Below are positions 60,237 through 64,000 of a DNA stretch of 64,000 bases, piece after piece (position 1 is the stretch's first letter; each line of letters opens with the position of its first letter). The notes beneath the pieces are model-generated. The model searched no databases. It was not told the origin of the DNA and worked only from the letters and a program-made list of their open reading frames with translations. The stretch covers positions 124,001 through 188,000 of the forward strand of contig JAHJTV010000079.1 in NCBI GenBank assembly GCA_018829445.1. Reading direction: 5' to 3'. This DNA is from a bacterium. GTDB taxonomy: Bacteria > SAR324 > XYD2-FULL-50-16. The translations under genes were made by a program, and so were the position numbers.

Positions 60237-61811
60237 ATGTTGTGCTTTAAATCCTTTAAGAAGTTTACTCTTTTGCTTGCAGCGTTTTTTTCGATCTTTG
60301 CGGCTCCGCTTCTGGGAAAGGAGTTGCGAATCGGAGTTCAGGCTATTACTTCATCATTGGATCCACATTATCATAATACGGGAACCAATAATCAGGTCAC
60401 CCGCCATGTTTTCGACAAACTGGTGGAGCGGGATGAGAACCAGCAACCTGCTCCCGGTCTGGCTGAATCCTGGCGTGCGATTGATGATCTAACCTGGGAA
60501 TTCAAACTGAGAAAAGGGGTACAATGGCAGGACGGTTCAGCTTTCACAGCAGATGATGTCGTTTTTACCTTTGACCGTGCACCGGATGTGGAAAATAGTC
60601 CAGGTTCGTTTGCCCAATATCTGAAAGGGAAAAAAGTCATCAAAGTGAATGATCTAATTGTAAATATCAAAACAGAAAAGCCTTATCCGCTTATGCCCAA
60701 TGACCTGATGACATTTGGTATCATCTCCAAAAAACATGGACAAGGCGCCAAAACTGAAGATTACAATAGTAAAAAAGCTTTGGTGGGAACAGGCCCATAC
60801 CAGGTAGAGGAGTTTCGTTTTGGTGATCGGGTGGTTTTAAAAGCCAACCCGTTGTACTGGGGGACAAAACCGATGTGGGATCGGGTTATCATGAAAGTGT
60901 ACAAATCCGGACCATCTCGTGTGGCTGCATTACTGTCCGGAGATGTGGATCTGATAGAGCATGTCCCAACGACCGATATCGAACGGCTGAAAAACGACAG
61001 CAATATCACCCTCAGTGAAGGCGCATCGGCAAGGCTTATCTATATGCATCTGGATCGCTGGCAGGAGAATTCAAAGGAGTTCACCGACAAAGCCACTGGT
61101 CAGCCCCTGGGTAATAACCCTTTTAATGATCTTCGTGTACGGCAAGCTTTTAGTTTTGCAATTTCAAGGGAAGCAATCGGCAGCCGCATCATGGACGATC
61201 TGTCCATTCCGGCAGGACAGATTGTCCCCGAGGGTCTTTTTGGATATGATCCCTCACTGAAGGCGTGGCCTTATGACCCTAAAAAAGCAAAAGATTTGAT
61301 GGTTGAAGCCGGTTATGCGGACGGCTTTGGAATTGTGGTGCATGCTCCCAACAATCGATATGTCAATGATTATAAAATTGCCGAAGCTATTGCCCAGATG
61401 TTGACTCGAATTGGTATTAAGGTTTCCGTAGAGACAGAACCGAAAACCACCTACTTTAAAAACGCTTGGAACTATAGTTTTTTATTGGCCGGTTGGGGAT
61501 CAAATTCCGGAGAGGCATCTTCTGCACTGCGCGCAATAGTTTCCACACAGGATAAGAAAAAGGGGACAGGTACTAATAATCGAGGCAGATATTCCAACAC
61601 CGAGGTGGATCAGGCCATTGAACAGGCATTGGCGACCATTGATGACACCGACCGTCTCCATTTGCTGCAAAAAGCTACCAGAATAGCTGTTGAGGATGTA
61701 GCGATTATTCCCGTTCATTTTCAGAAAGGTGTTTGGGCTGCAAAAAAGGGGCTCTATTATAAGACCAGAGTAGATCAGCACACCATCGCAACAGGCGTTT
61801 ATACAAAGTAG
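60237..61811 (+). CDS. Peptide/nickel-type ABC transporter substrate-binding protein
   Basis: A 524-residue periplasmic protein (SBP_bac_5). A signal peptide (FTLLLAAFFSIFAAPLLG) precedes LRIGVQAITSSLDPHYH. Family motifs are AESWRAIDDLTWEFKLRKGVQW and the later ALVGTGPYQVEEF. Start chosen at 60237 because GGAGG lies 5 bases before it. It delivers its ligand (peptide or related) to the permeases that follow. Confidence 0.92.
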   Translation: MLCFKSFKKFTLLLAAFFSIFAAPLLGKELRIGVQAITSSLDPHYHNTGTNNQVTRHVFDKLVERDENQQPAPGLAESWRAIDDLTWEFKLRKGVQWQDGSAFTADDVVFTFDRAPDVENSPGSFAQYLKGKKVIKVNDLIVNIKTEKPYPLMPNDLMTFGIISKKHGQGAKTEDYNSKKALVGTGPYQVEEFRFGDRVVLKANPLYWGTKPMWDRVIMKVYKSGPSRVAALLSGDVDLIEHVPTTDIERLKNDSNITLSEGASARLIYMHLDRWQENSKEFTDKATGQPLGNNPFNDLRVRQAFSFAISREAIGSRIMDDLSIPAGQIVPEGLFGYDPSLKAWPYDPKKAKDLMVEAGYADGFGIVVHAPNNRYVNDYKIAEAIAQMLTRIGIKVSVETEPKTTYFKNAWNYSFLLAGWGSNSGEASSALRAIVSTQDKKKGTGTNNRGRYSNTEVDQAIEQALATIDDTDRLHLLQKATRIAVEDVAIIPVHFQKGVWAAKKGLYYKTRVDQHTIATGVYTK

Positions 61812-61884
61812 TCGTTTTATAACAAGGTATAAGAGCAGAACTCTTTCGCAGGCCTAAACAGGAGCTGCCCGGGAGACTTTTTGA

Positions 61885-61952
61885 ATGGTTGGGCGGTACT
61901 AAGTGGCAGCCTTTGGATGTATACAGGCGGAGATGTAACACCGTCCAACCAT
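61885..61952. repeat. Inverted repeat between binding protein and permease genes
   Basis: ATGGTTGGGCGGT and ACCGTCCAACCAT pair with one mismatch and enclose about 42 bases. The 282-bp gap is long for an ABC operon, so this hairpin may limit readthrough and set the ratio of binding protein to permease. Confidence 0.55.
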
Positions 61953-62093
61953 AATACTTGCTTTTAACAGCATTGGTGCAAGTAAACAATTATCAATGAA
62001 TGTCCGGCACCCTTTCCATTTTACTGATCATGGACTGTATTTTCTTAATTTTCCTGATGCCAAACGGAGCATCGCTCAGATCCGGAGGAGCAA

Positions 62094-63071
62094 ATGTCAG
62101 TTTATCTAATTCGTAGACTCCTGCAGGCTTCAATGGTGGTGTTCTTCATGTCCGCCATTGTCTTTTCAGGAATTTACATCATCGGAGATCCAGTTGATCT
62201 TCTGGTGAGCAATGAAGCAAGTCCGGAAGAGCTGGCCCGCGCTACCAAAGCTCTGGGACTCAATAAGCCATTTCATGAACAATATTTTGTTTTCTTGAAA
62301 AATGCTTTACGGGGAGACCTGGGGAGATCTTTTGTATTTGGGGTTTCGGCAGTTACACTGATAATCGAACGGATGCCTGCCACCCTGGAACTTGCAGTGG
62401 TGGGAATGATCATGGCACTAGTTATCGGTATTCCACTTGGCATGTACGCCGGGTTAAAACCGCATAAATTATCGAGTCGGGGTATCATGGCCGGTTCTAT
62501 TTTCGGTTTCAGCCTGCCTCACTTCTGGCAGGGAATGATGATGATTCTGATCTTTTCGGTGATGCTGGGGTGGCTTCCTTCCAGTGGCCGGGGAGATACT
62601 GTCACTGTTTTCGGAATCCAATGGAGCTTTTTGACATGGGATGGGCTCAGACACATTCTTCTCCCTGCACTCAACATGGCTTTGTTCAAGATGAGTTTAA
62701 TCATACGTTTGACCCGTGCCGGGGTACGAGAAGCCATGCTTCAGGATTATGTCAAATTCGCCCGTGCAAAAGGTGTTTCCGGAATGAGAATTATCTGGGT
62801 GCATGTCTTCAAGAATATCCTTATTCCCATTATTACGGTTTCCGGACTGGAGTTCGGGCATATGGTGGCATTTGCGGTGGTAACGGAGACAGTCTTCTCC
62901 TGGCCGGGTATGGGACGACTGATTATCCAGTCAATCGAAATGCTTGATCGTCCCGTTGTGGTCGCCTATCTGATGATTACGGTTCTGTTTATTATCATCG
63001 TCAACCTGGTGGTCGACGTCTTGTATTCCATCGTCGACCCCAGGGTGCGTCTACAAAACCTTAAGGGGTAG
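62094..63071 (+). CDS. ABC transporter permease (DppB type)
   Basis: A 325-residue membrane protein with six helices. SVYLIRRLLQASMVVFFMSAIVF starts it. The cytoplasmic coupling loop RAGVREAMLQDYVKFARAKGVS is the EAA motif. GGAGGAG is just upstream. It pairs with the next permease. Confidence 0.93.
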   Translation: MSVYLIRRLLQASMVVFFMSAIVFSGIYIIGDPVDLLVSNEASPEELARATKALGLNKPFHEQYFVFLKNALRGDLGRSFVFGVSAVTLIIERMPATLELAVVGMIMALVIGIPLGMYAGLKPHKLSSRGIMAGSIFGFSLPHFWQGMMMILIFSVMLGWLPSSGRGDTVTVFGIQWSFLTWDGLRHILLPALNMALFKMSLIIRLTRAGVREAMLQDYVKFARAKGVSGMRIIWVHVFKNILIPIITVSGLEFGHMVAFAVVTETVFSWPGMGRLIIQSIEMLDRPVVVAYLMITVLFIIIVNLVVDVLYSIVDPRVRLQNLKG

Positions 63072-63073
63072 AG

Positions 63074-63976
63074 ATGAACAAAAAAACAGCAATAACTGAG
63101 CGAGATCAAACCCCTTTGCGACTGATCATTTCTGAGTTTTTGGATAACAGGCTGGCAGTAGCTGGTCTTGTGGTGTTTCTGATCATTGTTTTGACTGCGG
63201 TCTTGGGTCCCTATTTTACACCTCAAAATCCATATGACCTGGCCCAGATGGATATCATGGATGGTAAACTTCCCCCGGGAGCCCAAAGCCTTGATGGTGA
63301 TATTTATCTGCTCGGTACAGACGAACAGGGTAGGGACATGTTCAGCGCCATTATTTACGGACTTCGACTGAGCCTCTTTGTCGGTATTGTCGCCGGATCT
63401 CTGGCGGTCGCCATTGGTGTAATGATGGGATTGGTAGCAGCTTACTTCGGTGGCAAAGTGGATACTATTATCATGAGACTGGTTGACCTGCAGCTCAGTT
63501 TCCCAACCATCCTGGTTGCTTTAATGCTTCTGGCTATATTGGGAAAAGGGGTGGATAAGGTGGTAATGGCGCTGATAATTGTACAATGGGCTTACTATGC
63601 ACGAACAATTCGCAGCACGGCAATGGTTGAACGATCAAAGGAGTACATCGAAGCAGCCCATTGTTTGGCCTTGGGGCGCCGACGCATCATCTTCAGTCAC
63701 ATGTTGCCCAACTGTCTGCCTCCTGTGATTGTTGTGGCCACAGTCAATATCGCCCGTGCCATAGCCATCGAAGCGACCTTAAGTTTTCTTGGGGTGGGAG
63801 TGCCACAAACCGAACCGAGTTTGGGAAGTCTGATCAAAGGCGGTTTCGATTTTCTATTGAGCGGAAAATACTGGATTAGTGTTTATCCTGGGATAGCGCT
63901 GGTGGTGACGATAGTTGCCATCAACCTGGTAGGGGATCATTTACGCGACGTGTTAAATCCCAGGTTGAGGAGGTAA
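63074..63976 (+). CDS. ABC transporter permease (DppC type)
   Basis: A 300-residue membrane protein, 2 bp after the first permease. LGTDEQGRDMFSAIIYGLRLSLFVG and EAAHCLALGRRRIIFSHMLPN (EAA loop) are DppC signatures, with six membrane helices. Confidence 0.94.
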   Translation: MNKKTAITERDQTPLRLIISEFLDNRLAVAGLVVFLIIVLTAVLGPYFTPQNPYDLAQMDIMDGKLPPGAQSLDGDIYLLGTDEQGRDMFSAIIYGLRLSLFVGIVAGSLAVAIGVMMGLVAAYFGGKVDTIIMRLVDLQLSFPTILVALMLLAILGKGVDKVVMALIIVQWAYYARTIRSTAMVERSKEYIEAAHCLALGRRRIIFSHMLPNCLPPVIVVATVNIARAIAIEATLSFLGVGVPQTEPSLGSLIKGGFDFLLSGKYWISVYPGIALVVTIVAINLVGDHLRDVLNPRLRR

Positions 63977-63980
63977 AACA

Positions 63981-64000
63981 ATGATAAACCAGACCATATT
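63981..64000 (+). CDS. Start of the next operon gene (cut by the window edge)
   Basis: An ATG at 63981 follows GAGGAGG at the end of the permease gene. Six codons (MINQTI) are visible. An ATPase or a substrate-processing enzyme would be the usual next gene, but nothing can be called. Confidence 0.4.

Overview
The window is about 64 kb of a Gram-negative bacterial chromosome with moderate GC. It encodes an ExbB/TolQ-type proton channel, Der, MutL, lipobox lipoproteins, an ilvB-ilvN-ilvC operon and tRNAs with genomically encoded CCA ends. The gene set suggests a proteobacterium or deltaproteobacterium-like lineage, but nothing here fixes the genus.

Layout. (1) Positions 1-12,700 are host core: exbB-like (partial), der, mutL, a soluble hybrid histidine kinase, a small lipoprotein, the branched-chain amino-acid operon ilvBNC with xseA coupled to it, and a convergent LysR regulator. 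(2) Positions 12,921-53,835 are an integrated temperate phage of 40.9 kb, inserted in the 3' half of a tRNA-Pro(GGG) gene and bounded by a perfect 46-bp direct repeat. (3) Positions 53,836-59,300 are a decayed host region: tRNA-Gly(CCC), a wrecked IS91-type transposase, a higBA toxin-antitoxin pair, an acetyltransferase with one in-frame stop, an intact acetyltransferase, and oxidoreductase and other fragments. (4) Positions 59,344-64,000 hold an RpiR-type regulator and a peptide/nickel-type ABC importer operon that runs off the right edge.

The prophage has a P2-type (contractile tail) virion programme. Terminase ATPase and portal run rightward. The protease/scaffold, capsid, small terminase, head and tail completion, lysis, sheath, tube, tail chaperones, tape measure and baseplate genes run leftward. 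An Ogr/Delta-type zinc-finger late activator lies beyond the portal. The early region is not P2-like: it has a zinc-finger/Toprim/helicase primase, a small Spo11/TopoVI-A-like protein with its own Toprim motif, a ParA ATPase with a small partner, DNA methyltransferases and an AT-rich repeat field that looks like an origin. A palindromic operator separates a ribbon-helix-helix early gene from an XRE repressor. Between the repressor and the integrase is a 6.5-kb cargo region of rightward genes: DUF4177, YidD, a lipoprotein, membrane proteins, a TIR protein and two Mrr-like nucleases. It is punctuated by two families of repeated, foldable intergenic elements.

The most unusual points are: the Spo11-like protein beside ParA and the repeat origin; the repeated hairpin elements dividing the cargo into cassettes, one of which abuts a truncated nuclease; a serine-dehydrogenase-proteinase gene coupled to a tiny partner; one beta-rich module inserted in both capsid and sheath proteins; a U-UUU-UUC frameshift site in the tail chaperone gene; a tail fibre with five HxH motifs; and a second tRNA-Gly(CCC) carried by the element.
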